NCBI GenBank assembly: GCA_000955875.1
Contig: JYOE01000004.1
Span: 62,484 to 126,483, forward strand
Reading direction: 5' to 3'
Source of the DNA: Terrabacter sp. 28
GTDB taxonomy: Bacteria; Actinomycetota; Actinomycetes; Actinomycetales; Dermatophilaceae
DNA: 64,000 nucleotides
The stretch's first letter is position 1. Each line of letters starts with the position of its first letter. The notes under the pieces were generated by a model that was not told the DNA's origin, made no database searches, and saw only the letters and a program-made list of their open reading frames with translations. The translations under genes were made by a program, and so were the position numbers. Positions 18,680 to 30,119 of this stretch are shown in pieces.

Positions 18680-19524
18680 GCCTTCTTCTCCGTCACGCTG
18701 ACGCTGAGGATGCTGATCGGGTTCACTGGCGTCGGCTGGCCTGCGGTGACCAGGCCGCCCGCCGCAATCTTGTCGACGATGTCGAGGCCCTTGGTCACCT
18801 TTCCGAAGATCGTGTAGCCGCCACCCTCGGTGGGCAACTGGGTTTCCTTGTAGGTGATGAAGAACTGGCCGCCGTTGGAGTTCGGGTCCTGGGTGCGGGC
18901 CATGGCCAGCACACCGCGCGGGTACTTGCCGTCGGCCGGCGCGTTCTCGATGCCGAACTTGTAGCCGGGGCCGCCCTCGCCGCTGCCGGTGGGGTCGCCG
19001 CACTGCAGCACGTAGATCCCCTCGGTCGTGAGGCGGTGGCACGGGCTCGGCGCCCAGTAGCCGGTCTTGGCGAGGTTGAGGAACGAGGCCACCGTCTGCG
19101 GGGCCTTCGTGCCGTCGAGCTCCATGGTGATGGTGCCGCACGTCGTCTTGACCGTGGCCACGAAGGTCTTGCCGGCGGCGGTGGCCTTGGACGGCACCGC
19201 GGTCTGCTGCTTCGGGTCGGTCTGGGCGGCCGGGGGAGCCGTGCAGCCGGCGGCCAGCTTCTGGCCCTCGAGAAGCCCGCTCGACGACGTCGCGGTCGAT
19301 CCCGGCGTCGTCGTGCCCGACGGCGTCGCCTGGGCGGCGGCCGGCGTGTCGGAGCTCCCGACGAGCCTGGGCACGACGATGACGGCTGCGATGACGAGGA
19401 TGACCGCGAGGATCACGCCGAAGACCTGCTTGTCGCGCGTCGAGTCGCTCACCGGCGGCTTGGCTGTCTTCTGCTGCTCTTCGTGGCGGCGGCGCGCACG
19501 TGCGCGTTCCTGCTCTTTGGTCAC
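18676..19524 (-). CDS. Membrane-anchored peptidyl-prolyl cis-trans isomerase (cyclophilin type)
   Basis: 282 residues. A basic cytoplasmic N-terminus, one transmembrane helix near residues 34–54 (VFGVILAVILVIAAVIVVP), a Ser/Thr/Pro linker and an extracellular cyclophilin domain. Domain blocks include FLNLAKTGYWAPSPCHRLT, the NGGQFFITYK motif and TIFGKVTKGLDIVDKI. It should catalyse proline isomerisation in exported proteins. GTG start preceded by GGAGAGG. Confidence 0.9.
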   Translation of the reverse strand: MTKEQERARARRRHEEQQKTAKPPVSDSTRDKQVFGVILAVILVIAAVIVVPRLVGSSDTPAAAQATPSGTTTPGSTATSSSGLLEGQKLAAGCTAPPAAQTDPKQQTAVPSKATAAGKTFVATVKTTCGTITMELDGTKAPQTVASFLNLAKTGYWAPSPCHRLTTEGIYVLQCGDPTGSGEGGPGYKFGIENAPADGKYPRGVLAMARTQDPNSNGGQFFITYKETQLPTEGGGYTIFGKVTKGLDIVDKIAAGGLVTAGQPTPVNPISILSVSVTEKKA

Positions 19525-19694
19525 TGACCTCTCCTCGTACGGGCCACATGGGTTGTCCCCGGGCGTTCGGTCATTTTATGGAACGACTGCTGTGCGTACG
19601 CAGCGGGACGGGTCACGAGTCCGTGACAACTCCCCTCGGACGGGCGGATTTACGTCCGGAGGCCGGCGAGACGGCATACGCAGGCACCCGTCGC

Positions 19695-19700
19695 TAGGCT
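19695..19700 (+). promoter_or_regulatory. -10 element (TAGGCT) of a leaderless transcript
   Basis: TAGGCT ends 6 nt before the GTG of the metallo-hydrolase gene. The gap holds no ribosome-binding sequence. Confidence 0.5.
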
Positions 19701-19706
19701 CCGTGG

Positions 19707-20404
19707 GTGCTGACGATCGCGTTCCCCGCCCAGGCGTTCGACACCAACTGCTACGTGCTCGCGCCGGCGGCAGGGGAGGAGTGCCTCATCGTCGACCCCG
19801 GCGTCGGGGTGGAGGAGACGCTGCGCGAGGTGCTGGCGGAGCACCGACTGCGGCCCGCCGCCGTGCTGCTCACGCACGGGCACGTCGACCACGTCTACTC
19901 GGTGACGCCCGTCTGCGGTGCCGACACCGCCGCGTACATCCATCCCGCCGACCGCTACCGGCTGCACGACCTGCTGGCCCGGAGCAACCCGGGGCTCGTC
20001 GCGATGCTGGAGCAGCAGTTCGGCACCGCAGCGACGTGGACCGAGCCGACGAACGTCGTCGAGATCGTCGACGGCACCCGGCTCACCTTGGCGGGCATGG
20101 ACGTCGACGTGCACCACGCGCCCGGGCACACCGAGGGCTCCGTGATGTTCGGCCTCGACCGCGTGCCCGACGGGATCCGCGACCAGGTCGACGTCGACCG
20201 CACCATGGTGACCGGTGACGTGCTCTTCGCCGGCTCCATCGGTCGCACCGACCTCCCGGGCGGCGACGCGGCCGCCATGCAGCGCAGCCTGCGCGAGAAG
20301 GTGCTGCCCCTGCCCGACACGACGCTCGTGCTGCCCGGCCACTACCAGGCCACGACCATGGCCCACGAGCGCGCCACCAACCCCTACCTGAAAGACTTGT
20401 CCGC

Positions 20405-20408
<4 letters not shown>
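19707..20408 (+). CDS. MBL-fold metallo-hydrolase (glyoxalase II-like)
   Basis: 233 residues. The metallo-beta-lactamase zinc motif is THGHVDHV (His57, His59, Asp61, His62), followed by HAPGHTEGSVMF, GDVLFAGSIGRTDLPGG and the C-terminal LPGHYQ. Such proteins hydrolyse thioesters such as glyoxalase II substrates, but the true substrate here is not known. The gene ends in a 4-bp overlap with hisS; this pairing with hisS is common in actinobacteria. Confidence 0.85.
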
Positions 20409-21775
<1,367 letters not shown>

Positions 21776-21798
21776 GCACTCGACTCATCCGTGAGGGT

Positions 21799-22410
21799 TC
21801 AGTGGCCCGGGGGAGGACGAAGCCCCTGGTCGCGGAGCTCGAGGAGGGCCAGGCGGCGGATCACGTCCCGGTCCTGGCGCCGCCACGCGCCCGCTGGGTC
21901 GTCGGAGACCTTCGCGAGCGTGCGCATCGGCTGGGTCGCCATGGCCCGCAACGCGAACAGGTCGAGGTCCTCACCCGCGTCGATGAAGCGCTGGGAACGG
22001 GTGGCGTTGCGCACGAAGCGGACTCGCACCCAGAGCCACACGCAGAGGACGGCCAGGATCGGGACGAGGGCGGTCGCGAGTCCCAGACCGAGCGCCAGGG
22101 TCTCGACGGTGTCGGCCATCGAGGTCCCGGCCTGCTCCAGCGTCGTGCCCGAACCCGCGGCCTGGGTCAGCCAGGTGCGCAGCTGGTCGCCGACGAGCGG
22201 GATCTGTCCGGCCTGGTCACCGGCCCCGGTCAGGGCTCCGTTGACCGACCTGCCCGCCGACGTGATCGAGTCTGCGGGTGCTCGCAGGGCCTGCACGGTG
22301 TCGTGGACCTGCCGGCCGGCGTAGACCCACACGCCGATCCACAGCAGCATGAGCACGTCGGCGACGATCTGCCGGGTGCGGCGGGCGGGACTGTGCGCGT
22401 AGAACCTCAC
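21799..22410 (-). CDS. Two-helix membrane protein of unknown function
   Basis: 203 residues from a GTG start that overlaps the upstream stop (GTGA). A hydrophobic helix near residues 16–35 (VADVLMLLWIGVWVYAG), an extracytoplasmic region rich in Gly/Ala/Thr, and a second helix (LALGLGLATALVPILAVLCVWLWV) near 105–130, then a basic/acidic cytoplasmic tail ending RPPPGH. I do not recognise a family. It forms a two-gene unit with the small membrane protein upstream. Confidence 0.6.
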   Translation of the reverse strand: MRFYAHSPARRTRQIVADVLMLLWIGVWVYAGRQVHDTVQALRAPADSITSAGRSVNGALTGAGDQAGQIPLVGDQLRTWLTQAAGSGTTLEQAGTSMADTVETLALGLGLATALVPILAVLCVWLWVRVRFVRNATRSQRFIDAGEDLDLFALRAMATQPMRTLAKVSDDPAGAWRRQDRDVIRRLALLELRDQGLRPPPGH

Positions 22411-22808
22411 GGGCCCATGTTGGCGAAGATCGCGATGAGCAGCACCATGAGGAGCACGACGGCCACGGGGCCGGCGACGAGACAGGCCAGCAGGAAGCCC
22501 TGTGCGAACGGGCGCAGGCGCACGGACGACGTGGCTGCCGCGGCCGCGACGAAGCCCACGGCGAGCAGGGCGAGACCCCCCGGCAGCTCGACGCCCCGGA
22601 AGACGGTGCCCCACACCGCCACCACGGCGAAGACCGTTCCCGCGACGACCCCCTGACGCCGTGTCGGCCCCGTGGTGGAAGAGGAGGTGACCGTGGCCGA
22701 GGGCAGACCCGGCGCCGTGGGCCGCAGCGGGACCTCGTGCCGGCGCCGCCGGGTGCCGGCGGGCGTCGTCGGCCACGTGTACCGCTCATCGGGTGGCGGG
22801 ATGCTCAC
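22407..22808 (-). CDS. Small membrane protein of unknown function
   Basis: 133 residues from a GTG start. A hydrophilic Pro/Arg/Thr-rich N-terminal half is followed by three hydrophobic segments between about residues 53 and 130 (GTVFAVVAVWGTVF, ALLAVGFVAAAAAT, LLACLVAGPVAVVLLMVLLIAIF). No motif is recognised. Divergent from alanine dehydrogenase and coupled to the next membrane protein. Confidence 0.6.
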   Translation of the reverse strand: MSIPPPDERYTWPTTPAGTRRRRHEVPLRPTAPGLPSATVTSSSTTGPTRRQGVVAGTVFAVVAVWGTVFRGVELPGGLALLAVGFVAAAAATSSVRLRPFAQGFLLACLVAGPVAVVLLMVLLIAIFANMGP

Positions 22809-23011
22809 ACCGGCTCCTCCCTGCTCGGCGACCGCGGCGGGTCGGGTGGCCCCACTCTGGCAGGGCGACGGACGGCCTCGTGGGTGTTGCGCGTGGACGT
22901 GACCGGGTCGTGACAGCCGTGGATACAGTTGGCTCGCGGCCCCCGGGAGGGGCCCTCGTCCGCCACGGCAACGGCGCCGGGCGGCGACAGTCCGGAAGGA
23001 AGTGCAGCAGC

Positions 23012-24123
<1,112 letters not shown>

Positions 24124-24127
<4 letters not shown>

Positions 24128-25107
24128 CGGAGCAGGTCGTCACCGAGCCACCCGCGGCACGGCTCTCGCGCCTCGAGCGCGACGTCCGCGGGTGGCTCGA
24201 CCACGTCCGGGTCGAGAAGGGAGCGTCGGACAACACGCTGAAGTCCTACGCCCGGGACCTGCGGGGCTACAGCACCTTCCTGGCCGCGAGGGGCATCGAC
24301 GACGCCGGCCGGGTCAGCGAGGCCGATGTGACCGACTTCCTCGCCTCGCTGCGCGAGCGCGGCCTGGCCGCGTCGTCGGCCGCCCGGAGCCTCGTCGCCG
24401 TGCGCGGCTTCCACCGTTTCCTCGCCCTCGAGGGCGAGGTGGCCTCCGACCCGGCCGCCAACGTCGCCCCGCCCAAGCCCCCGGCGCGGCTGCCGAAGGC
24501 CATCCCCGTCGAGGCCGTCGAGCGGCTCCTCGCGGCCGCATCGGTCGGCGACACGCCCGAGTCGCTGCGCGACCGTGCACTGCTCGAGGTGCTCTACGGC
24601 GTGGGCGCACGCATCAGCGAGGCGGTCGGCCTCGACGTCGACGACCTCGAGACCGCCGGCCCCTCCGACGCGTCGCCGGACTCGCCCTCGGGTCGGGGAG
24701 TCGGCTCCGTGCGGCTTCACGGGAAGGGCGGCAAGGAGCGCGTCGTGCCGGTCGGCAGGTACGCCCTCGAGGCCGTGACGGCATACCTCGTGAGGGGCCG
24801 ACCGGCCCTCGCCACGCACGGAAAAGGGGGTCCGGCCCTCTTCCTCAACCAGCGCGGCGCCCGGCTCTCGCGACAGTCGGCGTGGGCGATCATCCAGCGC
24901 GCGGCGTCCCGCGCCGGGCTCGAGCACGTCTCGCCGCACACGCTGCGACACTCCTTCGCCACCCACCTGCTCGACGGCGGCGCCGACGTACGCGTCGTGC
25001 AGGAGCTCCTCGGGCACGCCTCGGTCACGACGACGCAGATCTACACGATGGTCTCCGTGCACCGGCTCCGCGAGGTGTATGCGGGCGCCCACCCCCGCGC
25101 CCGCTGA
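24124..25107 (+). CDS. xerD: Tyrosine recombinase XerD
   Basis: 327 residues from a proposed CTG start. XerC/D resolves chromosome dimers at dif. The N-terminal core-binding domain is seen ([18 protein letters not shown]). The catalytic residues are Arg in [11 protein letters not shown], Lys in [10 protein letters not shown], His-x2-Arg in [14 protein letters not shown], His in [14 protein letters not shown] and the Tyr of that last segment. No ATG, GTG or TTG lies in frame near the conserved N-terminus. CTG 24124–24126 overlaps the ald stop in the same 4-bp pattern (NTGA) used throughout the window. Confidence 0.9.
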
Positions 25108-25180
25108 TAGGGTCACACGTGATCAGCGAGAGGCTGACCGCAGCATCCCAGGGGCAACGCCGAGCGGAGTGGAACACCCG

Positions 25181-26146
25181 GTGAACGAGGAGTCACACCA
25201 GAGCATGCAGTCCGTGCCGTCAGCAGACCTCGACCCGCCTCGCCACCCCACCCTCAGCTCCGTCCCCGTCGCCCAGCTCCCCGGCACCGAGTCGGCCGGC
25301 TCCGGCGCGATGGGCCCGACCGGTCGCCCGCTGCCCGACTTCCCCGACCCCGTGACGCTGTCCAGCCACGGGCCGGCGCGCATCATCGCCATGTGCAACC
25401 AGAAGGGCGGCGTCGGCAAGACCACGACGACGATCAACCTGGGCGCAGCGCTGGCCGAGCTCGGCCGCAAGGTCCTCGTCATCGACTTCGACCCCCAGGG
25501 GGCGCTGTCCGTCGGCCTCGGCGTCAACGCCCAGGAGCTCGACACGACGATCTACAACCTCCTCGTCGAGCGCGGCCACGAGATCCACGACGTCATCCAG
25601 CAGACGCGCACGCCCAACCTCGACCTCGTGCCGGCCAACATCGACCTGTCGGCTGCAGAGGTGCAGCTCGTCGGCGAGGTCGCCCGTGAACAGATCCTGG
25701 CCCGCGTGCTGCGGCCCGTCGTCGACGAGTACGACGTCATCCTCATCGACTGCCAGCCCTCGCTCGGCCTGCTCACGGTCAATGCCCTCACGGCGGCGCA
25801 CGGCGTGGTCATCCCGCTGGAGTGCGAGTTCTTCGCGATGCGCGGAGTCGCCCTGCTCATCGACACCATCGACAAGATCACCGACCGGCTCAACCCGCGC
25901 CTGCACGTCGACGGCATCCTTGCGACGATGTACGACAGCCGCACGCTGCACAGCCGTGAGGTCGTGCGTTCGGTCGTCGACCACTTCGGCGACCAGGTCT
26001 TCCACACCGTCATCAGCCGCACCGTGAAGTTCCCCGACGCCACGCTCGCCGCCGAGCCGATCACGTCCTACTCGTCCGAGCACTCCGGTGCCAACGCCTA
26101 CCGCCAGCTCGCCCGCGAGCTCATCGCACGCGGTGGGGCGGCCTGA
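25181..26146 (+). CDS. ParA-family chromosome-partitioning ATPase
   Basis: 321 residues. The deviant Walker A is CNQKGGVGKTTTTINLG; Walker B is VILIDCQPSLGLL. The N-terminal 65 residues are a Pro/Ser-rich tail. There is no parB next to it: this ParA belongs to the group found upstream of scpA/scpB in actinobacteria, and its partner is not known. GTG 25181 is chosen as the first start in frame after the preceding gap; ATG 25205 is an alternative. It lies 14 bp before scpA. Confidence 0.88.
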   Translation: MNEESHQSMQSVPSADLDPPRHPTLSSVPVAQLPGTESAGSGAMGPTGRPLPDFPDPVTLSSHGPARIIAMCNQKGGVGKTTTTINLGAALAELGRKVLVIDFDPQGALSVGLGVNAQELDTTIYNLLVERGHEIHDVIQQTRTPNLDLVPANIDLSAAEVQLVGEVAREQILARVLRPVVDEYDVILIDCQPSLGLLTVNALTAAHGVVIPLECEFFAMRGVALLIDTIDKITDRLNPRLHVDGILATMYDSRTLHSREVVRSVVDHFGDQVFHTVISRTVKFPDATLAAEPITSYSSEHSGANAYRQLARELIARGGAA

Positions 26147-26160
26147 TCCGCAGTGAACTG

Positions 26161-27258
26161 ATGGTCGGGCAGGACACCGTCGACCGCGACGCGGTCGACC
26201 CCGGCGCCGGCATGCCCGCGCCCGGGCCGGTCGGTGGACCGGTCACCGAGCACGTCACCGAGCACGTCACCCAGCCCGGCAGCGACTCCGGCGGCGAGTC
26301 GAACGGCGAGATGGTGCCGGGTGGCGTCATCACCCGCCGCACCGTCACCCCCTTCGAGGTCCACCTGGACGTCTTCTCGGGCCCGTTCGACCTGCTGCTC
26401 GGCCTGATCAGCAAGCACAAGCTCGACATCACCGAGGTCGCGCTCGCCCAGGTCACCGACGAGTTCGTCGCGCACATCAAGGCCGCGCAAGCGGCCGACG
26501 CCGACTGGGACCTCGGGCAGGCCTCGGAGTTCCTCCTCATCGCCGCGACCCTCCTCGACCTCAAGGCGTCGCGCCTGCTGCCGCAGTCGGGTCCGCAGGA
26601 CGACGAGGACCTCGCACTCATCGAGGCTCGCGACCTGCTCTTCGCACGCCTCCTGCAGTACCGCGCCTACAAGGAGATCGCGAACACCTTCCGTGACCGG
26701 ATGGCGACCGCCGGCCGCATCACCCCGCGCCAGGCCGGGCTCGATGACGAGTTCGCGAGCCTGCTGCCCGAGCTCGTCATCGCGGTCACGCCCGAGCAGT
26801 TCGCGCGCATCGCCGCTCGGGCCATGACGCCCAAGATCGCGCCCACGGTGGGCCTCGACCACCTGCACGCGCCGCAGGTCAGCGTGCGCGAGCAGGCGGC
26901 GATCATCGTCGAGCGGGTGCGCAACCGCGGCCAGGTCTCGTTCCGGAGCCTGGTCGCCGACGCCGACAGCACCCTCGTCATCGTGGCCCGCTTCCTCGCC
27001 CTGCTCGAGCTCTTCAAGGAGGCGGCGATCTCCTTCGAGCAGGCCGAGGCGCTCGGTGAGCTCGACATCCGCTGGACCGGTGCCGACGTCGGCGACGTGG
27101 CCATCGACGACGAGTTCGACGAGCAGATCGACGGGCAGATCGAGGAGCAGATCGACGGCGAGCCCGCCGAGGCGGACGATGAGGACGAGACGCGAACCGA
27201 TGCAGAGCAGGACGCGGGCGCAGTCGCCGCCCCCGGAGGAGGAACAGACGATGAGTGA
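26161..27258 (+). CDS. scpA: Segregation and condensation protein A (ScpA kleisin)
   Basis: 365 residues. The N-terminal kleisin segment FEVHLDVFSGPFDLLLGLISKHKLDITEVAL is the family hallmark, and the C-terminal winged-helix part follows (VSFRSLVADADSTLVIVARFLALLELFKE). ScpA bridges the heads of SMC with ScpB to compact the chromosome. The first 55 residues and the last 45 acidic residues are low complexity. It overlaps scpB by 8 bp. Confidence 0.93.
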   Translation: MVGQDTVDRDAVDPGAGMPAPGPVGGPVTEHVTEHVTQPGSDSGGESNGEMVPGGVITRRTVTPFEVHLDVFSGPFDLLLGLISKHKLDITEVALAQVTDEFVAHIKAAQAADADWDLGQASEFLLIAATLLDLKASRLLPQSGPQDDEDLALIEARDLLFARLLQYRAYKEIANTFRDRMATAGRITPRQAGLDDEFASLLPELVIAVTPEQFARIAARAMTPKIAPTVGLDHLHAPQVSVREQAAIIVERVRNRGQVSFRSLVADADSTLVIVARFLALLELFKEAAISFEQAEALGELDIRWTGADVGDVAIDDEFDEQIDGQIEEQIDGEPAEADDEDETRTDAEQDAGAVAAPGGGTDDE

Positions 27259-27907
27259 GCAGTCGGCGCAGGGGCCTGACGCGACCGCCGAGCCCGAGGT
27301 GCTCGACGAGCGCGAGGGTGCCGACGAGCAGATCGCCTTCGACATCAACGACTTCCCGGGCGGTGCCCGGTCGGCGCTCGAGGCGGTGCTCATGGTCGTC
27401 GACGAGCCGGTGACCGAGGTCGCGCTCGCATCGGCGCTCGAGCTGCCCGTCGAGGACGTCCGCGGGCACCTCGTGGCGCTCGAGGAGGAGTATGCCGCTG
27501 CGCAGCGCGGTTTCACCCTGCGCAGCGTCGCGGGTGGGTGGCGCGTCTACAGCCGCTCCGACTTCGCGCCCGTCGTCGAGAAGTTCGTGCTGGACGGCCA
27601 GCAGGCCAAGCTCACCCAGGCCTCGCTCGAGACGCTGGCCGTGATCGCCTACCGGCAGCCCGTCTCGCGGGCCCGGGTCAGTGCGGTCCGCGGCGTCAAC
27701 GTCGACGGCGTCGTGCGCACCCTGACGTCGCGAGGCCTGATCGAGGAGGTGGAGGACGCCGGCGAGAGCGGCGCCGTCCTCTACCGCACCACGCCCTACT
27801 TCCTGCAGCGGATGGGGCTGTCGTCGATCGACGACCTCCCGGCCCTCGCGCCGTACCTGCCGGACGCCGACGTCATCGACGAGCTCATCGAGGAAGGACA
27901 CGCATGA
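27251..27907 (+). CDS. scpB: Segregation and condensation protein B (ScpB)
   Basis: 218 residues. Two winged-helix domains: ALEAVLMVVDEPVTEVALA in the first, and LTQASLETLAVIAYRQPVSRARV plus VRGVNVDGVVRTLTSRGLIEE in the second, both standard ScpB features. Partner of ScpA in the SMC complex. The ATG lies inside the 3' end of scpA, and the stop overlaps the rluB start by 4 bp, so stoichiometry is probably set by coupled translation. Confidence 0.94.
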   Translation: MSEQSAQGPDATAEPEVLDEREGADEQIAFDINDFPGGARSALEAVLMVVDEPVTEVALASALELPVEDVRGHLVALEEEYAAAQRGFTLRSVAGGWRVYSRSDFAPVVEKFVLDGQQAKLTQASLETLAVIAYRQPVSRARVSAVRGVNVDGVVRTLTSRGLIEEVEDAGESGAVLYRTTPYFLQRMGLSSIDDLPALAPYLPDADVIDELIEEGHA

Positions 27908-28866
27908 GCGAGTACTCCAGGTCACCCCGCCAGCCCCGCAAGAAGGGCTCGGCCGCCGGTGGCGCCAAGGGTCGCCCGGGAGCGGCCCGAGGCGGCGCCA
28001 CCCGCGGTGGCAAGCCCGGCAAGCCCGGCAAGGGCGGCAAGGGCGGCTCAGCGGGTCCCCGCTTCGCGGGCTCGACCAAGGCCAGCCAGCCCACCAAGCT
28101 GCCCGAGCGTCGGTCGGCCCCCGAGATCGACGTGCACGACCCCGAGGGCGTGCGCCTGCAGAAGCTCATGGCGGCCGGGGGAGTCGGTTCGCGCCGCGTC
28201 TGCGAGAACCTCATCGAGCAGGGCCGCGTCGAGGTCGACGGGCAGGTCGTCACCGAGCTCGGGGTGCGCATCAACCCGCGCACCCAGGTCGTGCACGTCG
28301 ACGGCGTCCGGGTCAACCTCGACGAGGACCGCGTCTACCTCGCCTTCAACAAGCCCAAGGGCGTCGTCACGACGATGAACGACGAGCTCGGTCGCATCTC
28401 GCTCGCCGACTACGTCGGCAACCGCGAGGAGCGGCTCTTCCACGTCGGGCGCCTCGACGCCGACACCGAGGGGCTGCTGCTGCTCACGAACGACGGCGAC
28501 CTCGCGCACCGGCTGCAGCACCCGGCATACGGCGTGCTCAAGACGTACATCGCGACGATCCGTGGCCCGGTGCAGCGCGACGTGGGCAAGCGGCTGCGCG
28601 AGGGTGTGGAGCTGGAGGACGGTCCCGTCACCGTCGACTCGTTCCGCATCGTCGACCACCAGCCCGGCAAGGCGATGGTCGAGGTCGTGCTGCACGAGGG
28701 ACGCAAGCACGTCGTGCGACGCATGCTCGAGGCGGTCGGTCACCCGGTGCTCGAGCTCGTGCGCACCGAGGTCGGCCCGATCCGCCTCGCCGACCTCAAG
28801 TCGGGTCGCACGCGCCGGCTCAACAAGGCGGAGATCGGCGCGCTCTACAAGGCAGCGGGTCTGTGA
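27904..28866 (+). CDS. rluB: Ribosomal large-subunit pseudouridine synthase RluB-like
   Basis: 320 residues. A Lys/Gly/Arg-rich N-terminal tail (about 65 residues), then an S4 RNA-binding domain (RLQKLMAAGGVGSRRVCENLIEQGRV), then the synthase domain with the catalytic aspartate in FHVGRLDADTEGLLLLTNDG. It isomerises uridines in 23S rRNA. The position after scpB is the classic location for rluB. Confidence 0.93.
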   Translation: MSEYSRSPRQPRKKGSAAGGAKGRPGAARGGATRGGKPGKPGKGGKGGSAGPRFAGSTKASQPTKLPERRSAPEIDVHDPEGVRLQKLMAAGGVGSRRVCENLIEQGRVEVDGQVVTELGVRINPRTQVVHVDGVRVNLDEDRVYLAFNKPKGVVTTMNDELGRISLADYVGNREERLFHVGRLDADTEGLLLLTNDGDLAHRLQHPAYGVLKTYIATIRGPVQRDVGKRLREGVELEDGPVTVDSFRIVDHQPGKAMVEVVLHEGRKHVVRRMLEAVGHPVLELVRTEVGPIRLADLKSGRTRRLNKAEIGALYKAAGL

Positions 28867-28900
28867 CACGGACGTGCCGACCGCACCCTGACGGCGTCGC

Positions 28901-28906
28901 TACGCT
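28901..28906 (+). promoter_or_regulatory. -10 element (TACGCT) of a leaderless tyrA transcript
   Basis: TACGCT ends 6 nt before the GTG of the prephenate dehydrogenase gene; no ribosome-binding site in the gap. Confidence 0.5.
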
Positions 28907-28912
28907 GACGGG

Positions 28913-30007
28913 GTGACCACGCACGTCCGCATCGTCGGGGTTGGCCTGATCGGCGCCAGCCTCGGAATCTGCCTGTCCAGCAACGGGTTTCGTGTCTCGA
29001 TCGAGGACCCTTCGCCGACGGCGGCTCGCCTGGCGCGCGACCTGGAGGCCGGTCAGCTCGCCGACGACCTCACCGACGGCCCCGCGGACGCCCCCGACGT
29101 CGTGGTCGTGGCTGCGCCACCCGACGTGACGGCCGGTGCGGTCATCGCAGCGCTCGACCGGTGGCCCGACGCCGTCGTCACCGACGTCGCCTCCGTCAAG
29201 GAGGCCGTCCTGGTCGAGGTCCTCGACTCGGGTGCCGACTCGAGCCGCTACGTGGGGTCGCACCCGATGGCCGGCCGCGAGCGGTCCGGCACCGCCGCCG
29301 CCCGTGGCGACCTCTTCGACGGCCGCGCCTGGGTGGTCGTGCCCCACGAGGGGTCCACCGACGCGGCCGTCAAGAAGGTGCGCGAGATCGCGACCGCCGT
29401 CGGCAGCGCCGTCCGCGTCATGCCGGCCCACGAGCACGACGAAGCCGTGGCGGCCGTGTCGCACGTGCCACAGCTCGTCGCGAGCATCGTGGCGGCCTGC
29501 CTGAGAGAGCTTCCCGAGTCGGCGGTCGGGCTGGCAGGTCAGGGGCTGCGCGACGTGACCCGCATCGCTGCGAGCGACCCACGCCTGTGGACCCAGATCC
29601 TGGCCGGCAACGCGCCCGCCGTGCGCGACGTGCTGCGCCAGGTGCGCGACCAGGTCGACGACGTCGTGGCCGCCCTGGACGCCCTCGTCGACTCTGGCGG
29701 AGAGGGCTCGCTCGGCACCCTCAGCCGGGTGCTCGAGGCCGGCAACCTCGGCCACGCGCGCATCCCCGGCAAGCACGGCTCGGCGCCCGCGGCGTACGAG
29801 GTCGTGTCGGTCATCGTCCCCGACGAGCCGGGCTCGCTCGGCCGCCTGTTCGGCGACATGGGCAACGCCGGCATCAACCTCGAGGACCTGCACCTCGAGC
29901 ACGGGCTCGGCCAGGCCGTGGGCGTCGCCGAGATCTCGGTCGTGCCGGCCTCGGTCGAGCCGCTCCGGGCCGAGCTGACGCGTCTCGGTTGGCGACTCCA
30001 CGACTGA
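28913..30007 (+). CDS. tyrA: Prephenate dehydrogenase with C-terminal ACT domain
   Basis: 364 residues. Oxidative decarboxylation of prephenate to 4-hydroxyphenylpyruvate in tyrosine synthesis. The N-terminal NAD site is VGVGLIGASLG; substrate-binding blocks are DVASVKEAV and GSHPMAGRERSG. The last 75 residues (EVVSVIVPDEPGSLGRLFGDMGNAGINLEDL) are an ACT domain, which usually gives feedback control by tyrosine. The gene stands before cmk, as in many actinobacteria. Confidence 0.94.
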   Translation: MTTHVRIVGVGLIGASLGICLSSNGFRVSIEDPSPTAARLARDLEAGQLADDLTDGPADAPDVVVVAAPPDVTAGAVIAALDRWPDAVVTDVASVKEAVLVEVLDSGADSSRYVGSHPMAGRERSGTAAARGDLFDGRAWVVVPHEGSTDAAVKKVREIATAVGSAVRVMPAHEHDEAVAAVSHVPQLVASIVAACLRELPESAVGLAGQGLRDVTRIAASDPRLWTQILAGNAPAVRDVLRQVRDQVDDVVAALDALVDSGGEGSLGTLSRVLEAGNLGHARIPGKHGSAPAAYEVVSVIVPDEPGSLGRLFGDMGNAGINLEDLHLEHGLGQAVGVAEISVVPASVEPLRAELTRLGWRLHD

Positions 30008-30067
30008 GCCGCCCCGGGTGCGGAGACCCCCACCTGACGACTGGGGGACCGCTGGAGGAGGGGCGGC
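30008..30067 (+). terminator. Possible nested hairpin between tyrA and cmk
   Basis: GCCGCCCC (30008–30015) pairs with GGGGCGGC (30060–30067), and CCCCCA (30027–30032) pairs with TGGGGG (30042–30047) inside. It begins at the tyrA stop and precedes the cmk promoter. No T-tract. Confidence 0.4.
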
Positions 30068-30106
30068 GACGGCTGGGCGACGGTCGGGTGGCATCCTGCG
30101 AGGCAC

Positions 30107-30112
30107 TATCCT
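30107..30112 (+). promoter_or_regulatory. -10 element (TATCCT) of a leaderless cmk transcript
   Basis: TATCCT ends 7 nt before the ATG of cmk. The sequence between (cgggcgc) is not a ribosome-binding site. Confidence 0.55.
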
Positions 30113-30119
30113 CGGGCGC

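Noticed and set aside
16745..19549. A 934-residue minus-strand frame spanning the DUF349 and cyclophilin genes
   Set aside because: The part upstream of 18679 is out of frame with the cyclophilin; an ATG with a good ribosome-binding site at 18679 and a 4-bp overlap show two separate genes.
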